Shown here: in pieces, positions 51,885 to 62,020 of the stretch
Layout of the letters: each line of letters starts with the position of its first letter
How positions within the stretch are numbered: the stretch's first letter is position 1
Assembly (NCBI RefSeq): GCF_000092245.1
Contig: NC_014166.1
Location: forward strand, 992,001-1,056,000
DNA from: Arcobacter nitrofigilis DSM 7299
Lineage (GTDB): Bacteria > Campylobacterota > Campylobacteria > Campylobacterales > Arcobacteraceae
Direction: 5' to 3'
Length of the DNA stretch: 64,000 nt
Program-made: the position numbers and the translations under genes
Notes under the pieces: model-generated
What the model was told of the DNA's origin: nothing
Databases searched by the model: none
The model's input: the letters and a program-made list of their open reading frames with translations, nothing else

Positions 51885-53480
51885 ATGAAAATCTTAAAAA
51901 TAATATTGCTTAATTTATTAATTTTATCTTCACTAATTGCTTCAGATCTTCAAAGTGATTCACAAGAACTTTTGACAAATAGTTATTCTAAAAAAGAAAC
52001 AGTTATTTTAGATTTAACAAAAAAATATAAAAGTGAAAAAAAGTTTGAGTATTTATTACAAAAACTTCTAGCTGGAGATTTGTATTATACAAAAAATGAT
52101 AACAGAATAGTTTTTTTAAAAGAAAAAAAAGAGAGTAATTATCTTACTGTAGATATTTTTTCTGGTGAAAAGTTAAGTGAAGCTTCAAAATATGATTTTA
52201 AAAAAGTGAAAATCAATAATAAATTAAGAAATATTATAAAAGCATCTTTGGCAAAAATAAATCTATTTTCTACAGATGAAGATAAAAGATTAAATTCTGC
52301 TAAAAACTTATTAAAAAACCTAAAACTTGATGATAAGGAGATTATCATTGAGGCTTTACAAAGTGAAAAATCCTCAAATATTAGAGATATTTTAGATGAG
52401 GCAAATACTATTTTAATTGCTCAATATGGAACTACTGAAGAAAAATATAAAGCTGTAGATAAACTTGGAGGTTTTATTTCATCTAAAACTCTTGCAACAC
52501 TAAAAGATGTACTTAACAATAGTGAAGATGAAAAACTAAAAACAATAGCTGAATCTTCACTTGATATAGTTGAGATAAAAAAGAGCATTTATTCATTTAT
52601 CGAAACTGCATTTTTTGGACTTAGTATGGGATCTGTTTTACTTTTAGCAGCTATTGGACTTGCTATTACTTTTGGTGTTATGAAAGTAATCAATATGGCA
52701 CATGGGGAGTTGATTATGATAGGAGCATATACTACATATACGATTCAACAACTTTTCCCAAACTTGATTGAATATTCTGTAATTATTGCGGTTCCGTGCG
52801 CATTTATAGTAAGTGGAATTGTGGGAATTTTGATTGAAAGATTGGTTATAAGACATCTTTATGGAAGACCACTTGAAACGCTACTTGCAACTTTTGGGGT
52901 AAGTTTGATTTTACAACAGTTAGTTCGAACAATATATTCACCACTTAATCAAGAAGTAAAAACTCCTTCATGGATGAGTGGTGCTTGGGAAGTAAATAGT
53001 TCACTATTTCTTACATACAATAGATTATATATCGTGATATTTTCTGTAATGGTATTTTTAGCGATTTTGTATGTTATGAAAAAAACTTCATTAGGATTAA
53101 AAGTGCGGGCTGTTTCACAAAATAGACCAATTGCAAGAGCTATGGGTATAAAGTCAAGTTTTATTGATGCAGCTACTTTTGGAATAGGTTCAGGAATAGC
53201 AGGAGTTGCAGGAGTTGCTTTATCACAACTTACAAATGTGGGACCAAATCTAGGACAAGCTTATATTGTGGATAGTTTTATGGTTGTTGTATTTGGTGGA
53301 GTTGGAAATCTATGGGGGACTTTAATAGCAGCCCTTACTTTAGGTGAAATTAACAAGTTTATTGAGCCAATTTCAGGAGCAGTGTTAGCAAAAGTTATTA
53401 TCTTAGTATTTATTATTTTATTTATACAAAAAAGACCTAGAGGATTATTTCCTCAAAAAGGTCGAGATGCACAGGATTAG
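51885..53480 (+). CDS. urtB: Urea ABC transporter permease UrtB
   Basis: A 531-residue protein. A signal-like N terminus and a helical domain of about 230 residues, typical of UrtB, precede a LivH-type permease with eight or so helices (GLSMGSVLLLAAIGLAITFGVM; NMAHGELIMIGAYTTY; RPLETLLATFGVSLILQQ). Confidence 0.94.
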   Translation: MKILKIILLNLLILSSLIASDLQSDSQELLTNSYSKKETVILDLTKKYKSEKKFEYLLQKLLAGDLYYTKNDNRIVFLKEKKESNYLTVDIFSGEKLSEASKYDFKKVKINNKLRNIIKASLAKINLFSTDEDKRLNSAKNLLKNLKLDDKEIIIEALQSEKSSNIRDILDEANTILIAQYGTTEEKYKAVDKLGGFISSKTLATLKDVLNNSEDEKLKTIAESSLDIVEIKKSIYSFIETAFFGLSMGSVLLLAAIGLAITFGVMKVINMAHGELIMIGAYTTYTIQQLFPNLIEYSVIIAVPCAFIVSGIVGILIERLVIRHLYGRPLETLLATFGVSLILQQLVRTIYSPLNQEVKTPSWMSGAWEVNSSLFLTYNRLYIVIFSVMVFLAILYVMKKTSLGLKVRAVSQNRPIARAMGIKSSFIDAATFGIGSGIAGVAGVALSQLTNVGPNLGQAYIVDSFMVVVFGGVGNLWGTLIAALTLGEINKFIEPISGAVLAKVIILVFIILFIQKRPRGLFPQKGRDAQD

Positions 53481-53483
53481 AAA

Positions 53484-54596
53484 ATGAAGAATAAATCTTT
53501 TATATTAAAAATTTTGGAAAATGACAAAGGTGGGAAGATAGTTTTATCAACTCTTGCAGTTGTAGTATTTGTAGTATCATTTTGTAATTTATTTGTACCA
53601 AGTAGTTCAGCATTTTATATCTCAACTTTTACAGTTACAATTTTAGGTAAATATTTAGCCTTTGCTCTTTTAGCACTTGCGTTAGATTTGGTTTGGGGAT
53701 ATTTAGGAGTTTTAAGCCTTGGTCATGGAGCCTTTTTTGCCCTTGGTGGATATGGACTTGCTATGTATCTTATGCGTCAAATAGGTGATAGAGGAGTTTA
53801 TGGGAATCCTGATTTACCAGACTTTATGGTATTTATGAATTTAAAAGAGTTACCATGGTTTTGGTATGGATTTGATAATCCTTTGTTTACTTTTATAATG
53901 ATTATGCTCGTACCTGCAATCTTAGCTTTTGTTTTTGGCTGGTTTGCTTTTAAATCAAGGGTAACAGGAGTTTATCTTTCAATCATAACTCAAGCAATGA
54001 CTTATGCACTTATGTTAGCATTTTTTAGAAATGATATGGGCTTTGGTGGAAATAATGGATTAACAGATTTTAAAGATATTTTAGGATTTGACTTACAAGC
54101 TGATTCTACAAGAGTAGGACTTCTTATTATTACATTTTTAGCTTTGACTTTGGGATATTTGATTTGTAGATTTATTATAAATTCAAGACTTGGTAGAGTA
54201 ATTATATCTATTAGAGATGAAGAAAGTAGGGTTAGATTTATTGGATATAAAGTTGAACAATACAAAGTATTTATATTTGTAGTTTCAGCAATACTTGCAG
54301 GAATCGCAGGAGCACTTTATGTTCCACAAGTGGGAATCATAAATCCAGGAGTTTTCTCACCACTATTTTCTATTGAACTTGTGATTTGGGTAGCAATAGG
54401 TGGAAGAGGAACTTTATATGGAGCAATCATTGGAGCAATAGTTGTAAACTTTGCTAGTACTTATTTTACTTCTGCTCTTCCTGAAGTATGGTTATATGCT
54501 TTAGGTGGATTATTTGTTCTTGTAACATTATATCTTCCTAAAGGTGTAGTTGGACTTATAAGCCAGATAGATTCTAAGTTAAGAAAGGCAAAATAA
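53484..54596 (+). CDS. urtC: Urea ABC transporter permease UrtC
   Basis: A 370-residue LivM-type permease (LALDLVWGYLGVLSLGHGAFFALGGY; RDEESRVRFIGY). It follows urtB by 3 bases and overlaps urtD by one. Confidence 0.94.
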   Translation: MKNKSFILKILENDKGGKIVLSTLAVVVFVVSFCNLFVPSSSAFYISTFTVTILGKYLAFALLALALDLVWGYLGVLSLGHGAFFALGGYGLAMYLMRQIGDRGVYGNPDLPDFMVFMNLKELPWFWYGFDNPLFTFIMIMLVPAILAFVFGWFAFKSRVTGVYLSIITQAMTYALMLAFFRNDMGFGGNNGLTDFKDILGFDLQADSTRVGLLIITFLALTLGYLICRFIINSRLGRVIISIRDEESRVRFIGYKVEQYKVFIFVVSAILAGIAGALYVPQVGIINPGVFSPLFSIELVIWVAIGGRGTLYGAIIGAIVVNFASTYFTSALPEVWLYALGGLFVLVTLYLPKGVVGLISQIDSKLRKAK

Positions 54597-55384
54597 TGAA
54601 ACTCTTAAAATATGATAATGAATTAAATATTGGTAATCTTAAAATTGGAGATAGAATATTATTAGTTGATGGAGTTAGTGTTAGTTTTGATGGATTTAAA
54701 GCCTTAAATAACTTGAGTTTTTCAATCAATTATGGAGAACTTAGATGTATCATTGGAGCAAATGGTGCTGGGAAATCTACTATGATGGATGTAGTCACTG
54801 GAAAAACTAGACCAGATGAAGGAGAAGTTATATTTGGAGAAGCTGTTAATTTACTTGAACTTGATGAACCAACAATTTCTGAAATAGGAATAGGGAGAAA
54901 ATTTCAAAAGCCAACAGTATTTCAAAATCATTCAGTTTTCGAAAATTTAGAGTTAGCAATGAAAGATGATAAAAGATTTTTTAAAACACTTTTTTCAAAA
55001 CTAAGAAGTGAACAAAAAGATAGAATAGAAGAGACTATGAAATTAATTGGTCTAAAAGAGCTTTATAATTTGGATGCAGGTATTTTGTCTCACGGTCAAA
55101 AACAGTGGCTTGAAATAGGTATGCTTATCATGCAAGAGCCAAAACTACTCCTTGTAGATGAACCAGTGGCAGGAATGACACCACAAGAGGTAGAAAAAAC
55201 AGCAGAGATTTTGACAAGTTTATCAAAAGAAAATGCTGTAGTTGTGGTTGAACATGATATGGAGTTTATACGAAGTATCGCTTCAAAAGTAACTGTGCTA
55301 CATGAGGGTTCTGTTTTAGCTGAGGGTAATATGGATGCGATACAAAACAATGAAAAAGTACGAAAAGTATATTTAGGAGAATAA
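54596..55384 (+). CDS. urtD: Urea ABC transporter ATPase UrtD
   Basis: A 262-residue LivG-type ATPase: Walker A GANGAGKSTM, GRKFQKPTVFQNHSVFENLE, signature LSHGQKQWLEIG (the UrtD variant), Walker B LLLVDEPVAGMTPQE, H-loop EHDMEF. Confidence 0.94.
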   Translation: MKLLKYDNELNIGNLKIGDRILLVDGVSVSFDGFKALNNLSFSINYGELRCIIGANGAGKSTMMDVVTGKTRPDEGEVIFGEAVNLLELDEPTISEIGIGRKFQKPTVFQNHSVFENLELAMKDDKRFFKTLFSKLRSEQKDRIEETMKLIGLKELYNLDAGILSHGQKQWLEIGMLIMQEPKLLLVDEPVAGMTPQEVEKTAEILTSLSKENAVVVVEHDMEFIRSIASKVTVLHEGSVLAEGNMDAIQNNEKVRKVYLGE

Positions 55385-55507
55385 AAAATCCAAATTATGT
55401 CACTATTACTTCGTTAAAGATTTTTCATTTACTGATAGTAAACTTCAAAATCTTCGCCTTGTACTAGCAACATACTTTGAATTTTTGCAGAAATTGAAGG
55501 AAAATCA

Positions 55508-56203
55508 ATGCTAAAAATAGAAAATATAAATCAATTTTATGGACAAAGTCATACCCTTTGGGATTTGAACTTAGAGATTAAAAAGGGTCGTTGTACTTGT
55601 CTTATGGGAAGAAATGGTGTTGGAAAAACAACACTTAGTAAAGTTATTATGGGTTTACTTCCTATTCGTGATGGGCAAATCATTTATGATGGACAAGATA
55701 TTTCAAAACTAGCAGATCACAAACGTGCTAGTATTGCAATAGGTTATGTTCCCCAAGGAAGAGAGATATTTTCACAACTAAGTGTCTTAGAAAATTTACA
55801 AATTGGAGTTTTGGCAAATAGAAATAAAATCTCAAAAGTTCCAGAAAAAATATATGAGCTTTTCCCTGTATTAAAAGATATGCAAAAAAGAAAAGGTGGG
55901 GATTTATCAGGAGGTCAGCAACAACAACTTGCAATCGCCCGAGCACTTTGTATTGATCCAAAGTTTTTGATTCTTGATGAACCAAGTGAAGGAATACAAC
56001 CAAATATTGTAGCTCAAATTGGAGAAGTAATTGATTATCTTACAAAAGAAGAAGATATGACAGTTTTATTAGTGGAACAAAAGCTTCCATTTGCCAGACG
56101 ACATGGGGATGATTTTTATGTAGTAGATAGGGGAAGTGTGGTTGCAAAGGGGGAAATCTCACAGCTAAGTGATGATATAATAAAACAACATTTATCAGTA
56201 TAA
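55508..56203 (+). CDS. urtE: Urea ABC transporter ATPase UrtE
   Basis: A 231-residue LivF-type ATPase: Walker A GRNGVGKTTLS, VPQGREIFSQLSVLENL, signature LSGGQQQQLAIARAL, Walker B FLILDEPSEGIQPN. A 123-base gap with no gene separates it from urtD. Confidence 0.94.
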   Translation: MLKIENINQFYGQSHTLWDLNLEIKKGRCTCLMGRNGVGKTTLSKVIMGLLPIRDGQIIYDGQDISKLADHKRASIAIGYVPQGREIFSQLSVLENLQIGVLANRNKISKVPEKIYELFPVLKDMQKRKGGDLSGGQQQQLAIARALCIDPKFLILDEPSEGIQPNIVAQIGEVIDYLTKEEDMTVLLVEQKLPFARRHGDDFYVVDRGSVVAKGEISQLSDDIIKQHLSV

Positions 56204-56214
56204 CTAGGAGAGAA

Positions 56215-56967
56215 ATGAGTATAAAATTTAATTTTAAAGATGATAAATTTTCTTTAGATAAATTAGAACTTCCTTCTCGCCACTACTATTTTCAAGATGA
56301 AGAGAATTATATAAAACTTCTAAACATAGGTGAAGGAATCTTTCCTAAAGACAAGATTAGAACTTCCCTTAAACTTGATAATTCAAATTTGATTTTAACA
56401 ACAGAGTCTGCTACAAAAATTTATCCATCAAAAAAAGAATATGGAATAAACAAAATAGATATAAGGATTCAAAACAACTCAAACTTAGAGTTTCTAAATG
56501 ATGAACTTATCTTATACAAAGACTCAAAATATATTCAATTTTTTAATTTAAAATATGATGATAGCTCGACTTTTTTTTACTCAGATATTTTAAGCAGGGG
56601 AAGAAGTTTTGAGGACTTTGATTTCTCAAATGTTTTGATGAAAAATAGTTTTTCTTCTAACAAAAAACTTGAATACCTAGAAAAGTTTGATGTGATAGGT
56701 GATGAGTTAAAAGATTATATTATTAGAAAAGATAGTGATAACTATATTTTTATGAAAATATATATCAAAACAAAAGATAATGATAAGTTTTTAGATATCT
56801 TGAAAAAAGATGATTTTGATTCTTTTACTTATTCAAAATCAAAAGAGATAATCATAGGAACAATTAGTTCAAATAGTATGAATGAAATCAAAAAGAAGCA
56901 GAAACTTATTTGGACTAATTATAGAAAGTACCTAAATAAAAAAGAGTTTTCTTTAGGAAAACAGTGA
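56215..56967 (+). CDS. ureD: Urease accessory protein UreD (UreH)
   Basis: 250 residues with UreD landmarks: LILTTESATKIYPSK, NLEFLNDELILYKDSKYIQFF and DILSRGRSFEDFDFS. UreD forms the chaperone complex that delivers nickel to urease. It follows urtE by 11 bases, but the urease structural genes and ureEFG are not downstream here; an MFS gene follows. The protein appears complete though diverged. Confidence 0.78.
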   Translation: MSIKFNFKDDKFSLDKLELPSRHYYFQDEENYIKLLNIGEGIFPKDKIRTSLKLDNSNLILTTESATKIYPSKKEYGINKIDIRIQNNSNLEFLNDELILYKDSKYIQFFNLKYDDSSTFFYSDILSRGRSFEDFDFSNVLMKNSFSSNKKLEYLEKFDVIGDELKDYIIRKDSDNYIFMKIYIKTKDNDKFLDILKKDDFDSFTYSKSKEIIIGTISSNSMNEIKKKQKLIWTNYRKYLNKKEFSLGKQ

Positions 56968-57049
56968 TAGATATATAAGATGAATTAATATTTATCTTAT
57001 TATAATTGGACTAAAATCATTTTTTCAAATTAGAAATTGAGGAATTTGA

Positions 57050-58216
57050 ATGCAAGTTTCAATAAGTAAAATATCAATAGCTCTTTTTTTTATAGTATCT
57101 GTAATCTTCTCTACAATATATACTCCACAAGCAATATTACCTGTATTAAAAGAAACTTTTCACATAAGTGTATTAGAGACAAATTTATTACTCTCTGGTA
57201 TGTTATTTGTTTTGATGTTTTCAACACCTTTTTATGCTCCCATATCAAATAGATTTGGAAAGAAAAAAATCATGGTATTTTGTACTTTTTTTCTTTTTCT
57301 TTCTGTTTTATTGTCATCAGTAACTTCAAATTTTTATGTTCTTCTTTTTAGTAGATTTTTACAAGGAGTATTTGTCCCTGGGATAACAGCAATTATGCTC
57401 TCTTATGTTCAAGAGATTTATCCAAAATCCCATCGAGGCTTTGGTATGGGTATTTATATGGCAGCAACTAGTTTTGGTGCTGTTATTGGAAGATTATTAG
57501 CAGGATGGATTACTTTTTTTTACTCATGGAGAATGGCTTTTTTGATATTTGCTATTCTTTTATTTATTGCTTTTTTTGCAATGATTTTTGCATTGCCAGT
57601 TAGTGAACATGAAACTATAAATAAAAGAGTGATTAATAAAGATGCCTTATTTAGTTTCCTTTCAAATATAAAAATAGTATCAGTATTGATTATTCCCACT
57701 GTAGTATTTTTCTCCTTTATGGCAATTTCTACTTTTGCCACATATCATTTAGCCCAAGAACCTTTTAATCTAGATGCTAGTCAATTGGGTAATATATTTT
57801 TAGTCTTACTATTAGGTGTGATTATAAGTCCCTTTGCTGGAAGATATTCAGATATTATTGGAAGAGTTAGAATAATATTTTTAGGTGTTGCAGTTTTGAT
57901 TTTAGGTATATTTTTAACTCTATCCCAATCAATTAGTTTAGTAATAGCTGGACTTGGACTTGTAACTATAGGAATGTTCTCTGTGCAATCGGTTACACCT
58001 ACTTATTTAGGAGAATTAGTACCTGAAAATAAAGCTACAGTATCTATTTTATATCAAAGCTTCTTTTATCTAGGTGGATGTTTGGGAACTTTTGTACCCT
58101 CTATTGCTTGGGAGTATTATGGATACAAAGGAGTTACGATACTTTGTATTATTTTGCTTTTATTTGGAAGTATTTTTTTATTATCTAATATATTGAAAGT
58201 TAAAACTAATAGATAG
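57050..58216 (+). CDS. MFS transporter (YnfM/arabinose-efflux-like)
   Basis: 388 residues with 12 helices. The MFS loop motif NRFGKKKIMV lies between helices 2 and 3, followed by RFLQGVFVPGITAIMLSYVQEIYP and GMGIYMAATSFGAVIGRLLAG, as in YnfM-type carriers. The substrate is unknown. It may follow ureD in one transcript (82-base gap). Confidence 0.85.
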   Translation: MQVSISKISIALFFIVSVIFSTIYTPQAILPVLKETFHISVLETNLLLSGMLFVLMFSTPFYAPISNRFGKKKIMVFCTFFLFLSVLLSSVTSNFYVLLFSRFLQGVFVPGITAIMLSYVQEIYPKSHRGFGMGIYMAATSFGAVIGRLLAGWITFFYSWRMAFLIFAILLFIAFFAMIFALPVSEHETINKRVINKDALFSFLSNIKIVSVLIIPTVVFFSFMAISTFATYHLAQEPFNLDASQLGNIFLVLLLGVIISPFAGRYSDIIGRVRIIFLGVAVLILGIFLTLSQSISLVIAGLGLVTIGMFSVQSVTPTYLGELVPENKATVSILYQSFFYLGGCLGTFVPSIAWEYYGYKGVTILCIILLLFGSIFLLSNILKVKTNR

Positions 58217-58233
58217 CTATAGGGATAAATTTT

Positions 58234-59073
58234 ATGAATATAACTGTTTTATCAGAAAACTTGAAATGTGATTTAAAAGATTTAAAAAATGAACATGGAC
58301 TTTCTCTTTATATAGAAATGGACAATCACCACTTACTTTTTGATACAGGAAGAAGTGATAATTTTATAAAAAATGCAGAAAAGCTAGGAATACCTTTAGA
58401 AAAGATTGAATATGTAATTATTTCACATGCACATCAAGACCATATAGGTGGATTAATTAATTTTCTTCGCATAAATAAAAAAGCAAAAATCTATATGAAA
58501 AAGCAAGTATTTGAAGAGTATTATTTCTCTTTTATGGGGTTTAAAAAGAATATTAGTGTTAATAAAAATTTATTTTTAGAATATAGTAATCGTATCTGTT
58601 TTATTAATTCATTTACTGAAATTGTAAAAGAGATATATCTTTTTCCTAAAATAGATAAAAATGCTGCAATGCCATCAGGAAATAAACTCTTATACTTAAA
58701 AAAAGGAAGTACACTTGTTCAAGATAGCTTTGAACATGAGTTAGTTATGGTTATTAAAGAATCAAATGGAATAAGTGTTTTCACAGGGTGTGGACATAGT
58801 GGTGTTGTTAATATTGTAAAGACAGTTAGAAAAGTATTTCCAAATTTAAGTATGAAAGCTCTTATTGGAGGATTTCATCTTATCTCTATTCCAATAATAA
58901 ATTTAATGGGATCAAAAACTAAAATTGAGAAAATTGTAAAAATTATAAAAGAAGAGAATATACAAAAAGTTTATACGGGACACTGTACAGGGAAAAGTGC
59001 ATACATGAAATTCAGATATTTTTTAGGAGATATGGTTGAATATCTTAATCTTGGAAGAAAAATTAATGTTTAA
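58234..59073 (+). CDS. Metallo-beta-lactamase-fold hydrolase
   Basis: 279 residues with HAHQDHIGG (the HxHxDH metal motif), His in FTGCGHSGVVNIV and His in GGFHLI, the pattern of the COG1237 group (dihydropterin phosphate synthase-like). The in vivo substrate is unknown. It starts 17 bases after the MFS gene. Confidence 0.85.
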   Translation: MNITVLSENLKCDLKDLKNEHGLSLYIEMDNHHLLFDTGRSDNFIKNAEKLGIPLEKIEYVIISHAHQDHIGGLINFLRINKKAKIYMKKQVFEEYYFSFMGFKKNISVNKNLFLEYSNRICFINSFTEIVKEIYLFPKIDKNAAMPSGNKLLYLKKGSTLVQDSFEHELVMVIKESNGISVFTGCGHSGVVNIVKTVRKVFPNLSMKALIGGFHLISIPIINLMGSKTKIEKIVKIIKEENIQKVYTGHCTGKSAYMKFRYFLGDMVEYLNLGRKINV

Positions 59074-59084
59074 CTCTTAAAGAG

Positions 59085-59109
59085 TTTTAGGGAAAATATT
59101 TCCCTAAAA
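59085..59109. terminator. Bidirectional terminator
   Basis: TTTTAGGGAAA-ATA-TTTCCCTAAAA, a perfect 11-bp stem between the convergent hydrolase and ABC-transporter genes. Confidence 0.8.
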
Positions 59110-59114
59110 TAAAT

Positions 59115-59843
59115 TTATAAAACAGAAGAAAGAAAATTTTGTAACTCTGGTGTTTTAGGATTAGAAAAGACTTCATCACTAGGACCAGTTTCCCAAACTT
59201 TTCCATTATGCATAAATACAACTCTATCACCAATATCTCTAGCAAAATTCATCTCATGCGTTACAAGAACTAAGGTCATACCTTCTTCTGCTAATTTTTC
59301 TAATACTTTTAAAACTTCACCAACAAGTTCTGGGTCAAGGGCAGATGTAATCTCATCACATAATAAAATTTTTGGAGACATAGCAAGTGATCTAGCTATT
59401 GCAACACGTTGTTTTTGACCACCTGATAAACTATTTGGATATTGGTCAAACATTTGATCCATACCTACTTTTTTTAGACATTCCATTGCTAATTCTCTGC
59501 ACTCATTATCTTTTTTACCTAAAACTAACTTCGGAGAGAGCATTACATTTTGTCCAGTTGTTTTATGGGGATATAAATTAAATCCTTGAAAAATCATACC
59601 ACATACTTTACTTAGTTTTCTAAGTTGTAAGTCATTTGTTGTAACTTCTAAGTTATCTACAACGATATTTCCATTTTGATGATCTTCCAATCCATTTATA
59701 CATCTAAGAAGTGTACTTTTACCTGAACCAGATCTTCCAATTATAGAGACAACTTCTCCTGGATTTATTTCAAGATCAATTCCTTTAAGTACATGTTTTT
59801 CTCCATAATACTTGTGTACATTCTCAATACTAACTAGAGACAT
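59115..59843 (-). CDS. Polar amino-acid-type ABC transporter ATPase
   Basis: A 242-residue GlnQ/HisP-type ATPase: Walker A GRSGSGKSTLLR, signature LSGGQKQRVAIARSL, Walker B ILLCDEITSALDPEL, H-loop VTHEMNFAR. It is the last gene of a four-gene operon; its start overlaps the permease gene by 14 bases. Confidence 0.94.
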   Translation of the reverse strand: MSLVSIENVHKYYGEKHVLKGIDLEINPGEVVSIIGRSGSGKSTLLRCINGLEDHQNGNIVVDNLEVTTNDLQLRKLSKVCGMIFQGFNLYPHKTTGQNVMLSPKLVLGKKDNECRELAMECLKKVGMDQMFDQYPNSLSGGQKQRVAIARSLAMSPKILLCDEITSALDPELVGEVLKVLEKLAEEGMTLVLVTHEMNFARDIGDRVVFMHNGKVWETGPSDEVFSNPKTPELQNFLSSVL

Positions 59844-60480
59844 TTAATTTCCTTTCTAAATATTTGCTATATCGTGTTAAGGGATAGCAAATTACAAAAT
59901 ATATTATTGCAACCATTGTAAATACTTTAAATGGTTCAAATGTTGCATTATTTAACATTGTTCCTGCTTTTGTAAGTTCAATAAATCCAATGATTGAAGC
60001 TAATGCAGTTCCTTTTACAACTTGAACTGAAAACCCAATAGTAGGAGCTGTTGCTACTCTTATTGTTTGTGGAATAATTACATGAATCATTGATTGATAG
60101 TAATTTAATCCCATAGTTTTAGCAGCTTCCCATTGTCCTTTTGGAACAGAGTTTAAACAACCACTCCAAATCTCACATAAAAAAGCACTTGTAAATAAGG
60201 TCAAAGCTAAACTAGCAGCAGTCCATTCATTAATATCAATTCCAATTAATGATAATCCAAAAAATGCTAAGTATAACTGCATTAATAATGGTGTTCCTTG
60301 AAAAATTTCCACATATATTTTTATTAATATTGATAAAAAACGATTATTCGTCATTCTTAATAATATTAGAATTCCTGCAACTATTCCTCCACCAATAAAA
60401 GCAATTAGAGACAATAATAGTGTCCATCTTGTTGCTAATAATAGATTATGAAAAATATCTAATGTTGAAATATCAGCCAT
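59830..60480 (-). CDS. Amino-acid-type ABC transporter permease (second)
   Basis: 216 residues, HisM/GlnP-type, with EAA loop EAAKTMGLNYYQSMIHVIIP. The ATG at 60480 is chosen because AAGGAAG lies just before it; a longer frame to 60525 would overlap the other permease by 44 bases. Confidence 0.92.
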   Translation of the reverse strand: MADISTLDIFHNLLLATRWTLLLSLIAFIGGGIVAGILILLRMTNNRFLSILIKIYVEIFQGTPLLMQLYLAFFGLSLIGIDINEWTAASLALTLFTSAFLCEIWSGCLNSVPKGQWEAAKTMGLNYYQSMIHVIIPQTIRVATAPTIGFSVQVVKGTALASIIGFIELTKAGTMLNNATFEPFKVFTMVAIIYFVICYPLTRYSKYLERKLNVSS

Positions 60481-60481
60481 A

Positions 60482-61162
60482 TTAACTTCCTTCTTTAACA
60501 GCATTTGTTTTAAACAGTTTCTCACTTATAAGAGTAAGTATAAATCTTAAAATGATTGCAAAAACTAAATATATTGCTGTAACTATAAAATATGATTCAA
60601 AGCTTAAAAAAGTACGCGATTGAATGAAGTTAGCTGAAAAAGTTAACTCTTCTACAGAAATTTGTGATAAAACTGAAGAACCTAACATTACAATTACACA
60701 TTGACTTACCAAAGCAGGTGATATTTTATGAAAAGCTTGTGGTAAAATTATATGAATAAATATTTGTGACCATTTTAGTCCCATTGTTTTACCAGCTTCC
60801 CATTGTCCTTTTCCTGTTGCTTCAACTCCAGCTCGTATAATCTCTGTTGAATAAGCTCCTAAATTAACAACCATCGCAATTATTCCAGCTTCCATGGCTG
60901 TTAATTTAAAACCAATTGCTGGCAAACCAAAAAAGATAAAAAATAGTTGTACTATAAATGGTGTATTTCTTATTACTTCAACAAAAGTGCTAACAAAACC
61001 TTTTAGAATTTTCTTCTCTCCAATTTTTATTGCAGCTCCAAGAATACCCAATAATAGACCTAAAATTGTTGTAAAAATTGTTATTTCTATAGTTAATTGT
61101 ATACCTTTAATTATTACTTTATAGTAGGGGAAAACTCCCGCAAAATCAAATTGGTAATCCAT
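60482..61162 (-). CDS. Amino-acid-type ABC transporter permease (first)
   Basis: 226 residues, HisM/GlnP-type, with EAA loop EAGKTMGLKWSQIFIHIILP. The start is set at ATG 61162 (MDYQFDF), as in homologous permeases; the longer frame begins within the upstream hairpin. Confidence 0.92.
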   Translation of the reverse strand: MDYQFDFAGVFPYYKVIIKGIQLTIEITIFTTILGLLLGILGAAIKIGEKKILKGFVSTFVEVIRNTPFIVQLFFIFFGLPAIGFKLTAMEAGIIAMVVNLGAYSTEIIRAGVEATGKGQWEAGKTMGLKWSQIFIHIILPQAFHKISPALVSQCVIVMLGSSVLSQISVEELTFSANFIQSRTFLSFESYFIVTAIYLVFAIILRFILTLISEKLFKTNAVKEGS

Positions 61163-61193
61163 AATTCTTTGCCCTTTTACTTTTTTAATTATT

Positions 61194-61227
61194 GGTTGAT
61201 ATTTAAAATAAAATTTAAATATCAACC
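61194..61227 (-). terminator. Hairpin between the binding-protein and permease genes
   Basis: GGTTGATATTTAAA and its complement with a 6-base loop, a perfect 14-bp stem. It is expected to keep binding-protein mRNA above that of the membrane genes. Confidence 0.65.
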
Positions 61228-61237
61228 ATAAAATGGA

Positions 61238-62020
61238 TTATAAATCTTTTGGAAGATCCATTTTGAACCATTTATTTGAAATTTTATTTAATTTACCATT
61301 CTCTTTATTTTCTTTTATAAATTTGTTTATAAATGCCATAAGTTCTGGTTCATGTTTTTTAATTCCAATGTAACAAGGGTTATTAACTATCATAAATTTT
61401 GTCATAGCTTCTTCTTTTCCTGGATTTTTTCTAGCCATTTCACTTACAATTACATTACCTGTTGCGATTAATTTCACTTGACCAGAAAGGAAAGACGAAG
61501 TTGTCATATTATTATCTTCATATCTTTTAATAGTAACTGATGGGTCAACTAATTTTGATAATTCAATATCTTCAATCGTACCTCTAGTAACACCTACTGT
61601 TTTACCTTTTAAGTCTGCTGGTGATGAAACCTTTACATCTTTACTTCCAAATACACCTAAGTAAAATATTGCATATGCGTCAGAAAAATCAATAGCTCTT
61701 GCTCTTTCTGGATTTTTACCTAAACTTGATATTGTTAAATTTACTTTTCCTGTTTGTAAATATGGAATTCTATTTGCACTAGCAACTGGAATAAGTTCTA
61801 ACTTAACTCCTAGTTTTTTTGCAATAAGTTTTGCAGTATCTACATCGTAACCTTGTATGCTCATGTCTTTAGAAACAGAACCAAATGGAGCAAAATCTTG
61901 AGGAACAGCTATTTTAATAACTCCTGATTTTTTAATATCAGCCAATTGATTTGCATTTAATAAACTTACACTTAGTAGTGCCCCAATAGCTAATACTTTT
62001 AATAAAACATTTTTAAACAT
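61238..62020 (-). CDS. Family 3 extracellular solute-binding protein
   Basis: 260 residues: a signal peptide (residues 1-23) and then an SBP_bac_3 core (GVIKIAVPQDFAPFGSVSKDMSIQGYDVDTAKLIAKKLGV; RARAIDFSDAYA; LKGKTVGVTRGT). In this family the ligand is usually an amino acid. Because the operon is divergent from a GntR gene and allantoicase, an ureide such as allantoate or allantoin is a possible ligand. Confidence 0.92.
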   Translation of the reverse strand: MFKNVLLKVLAIGALLSVSLLNANQLADIKKSGVIKIAVPQDFAPFGSVSKDMSIQGYDVDTAKLIAKKLGVKLELIPVASANRIPYLQTGKVNLTISSLGKNPERARAIDFSDAYAIFYLGVFGSKDVKVSSPADLKGKTVGVTRGTIEDIELSKLVDPSVTIKRYEDNNMTTSSFLSGQVKLIATGNVIVSEMARKNPGKEEAMTKFMIVNNPCYIGIKKHEPELMAFINKFIKENKENGKLNKISNKWFKMDLPKDL

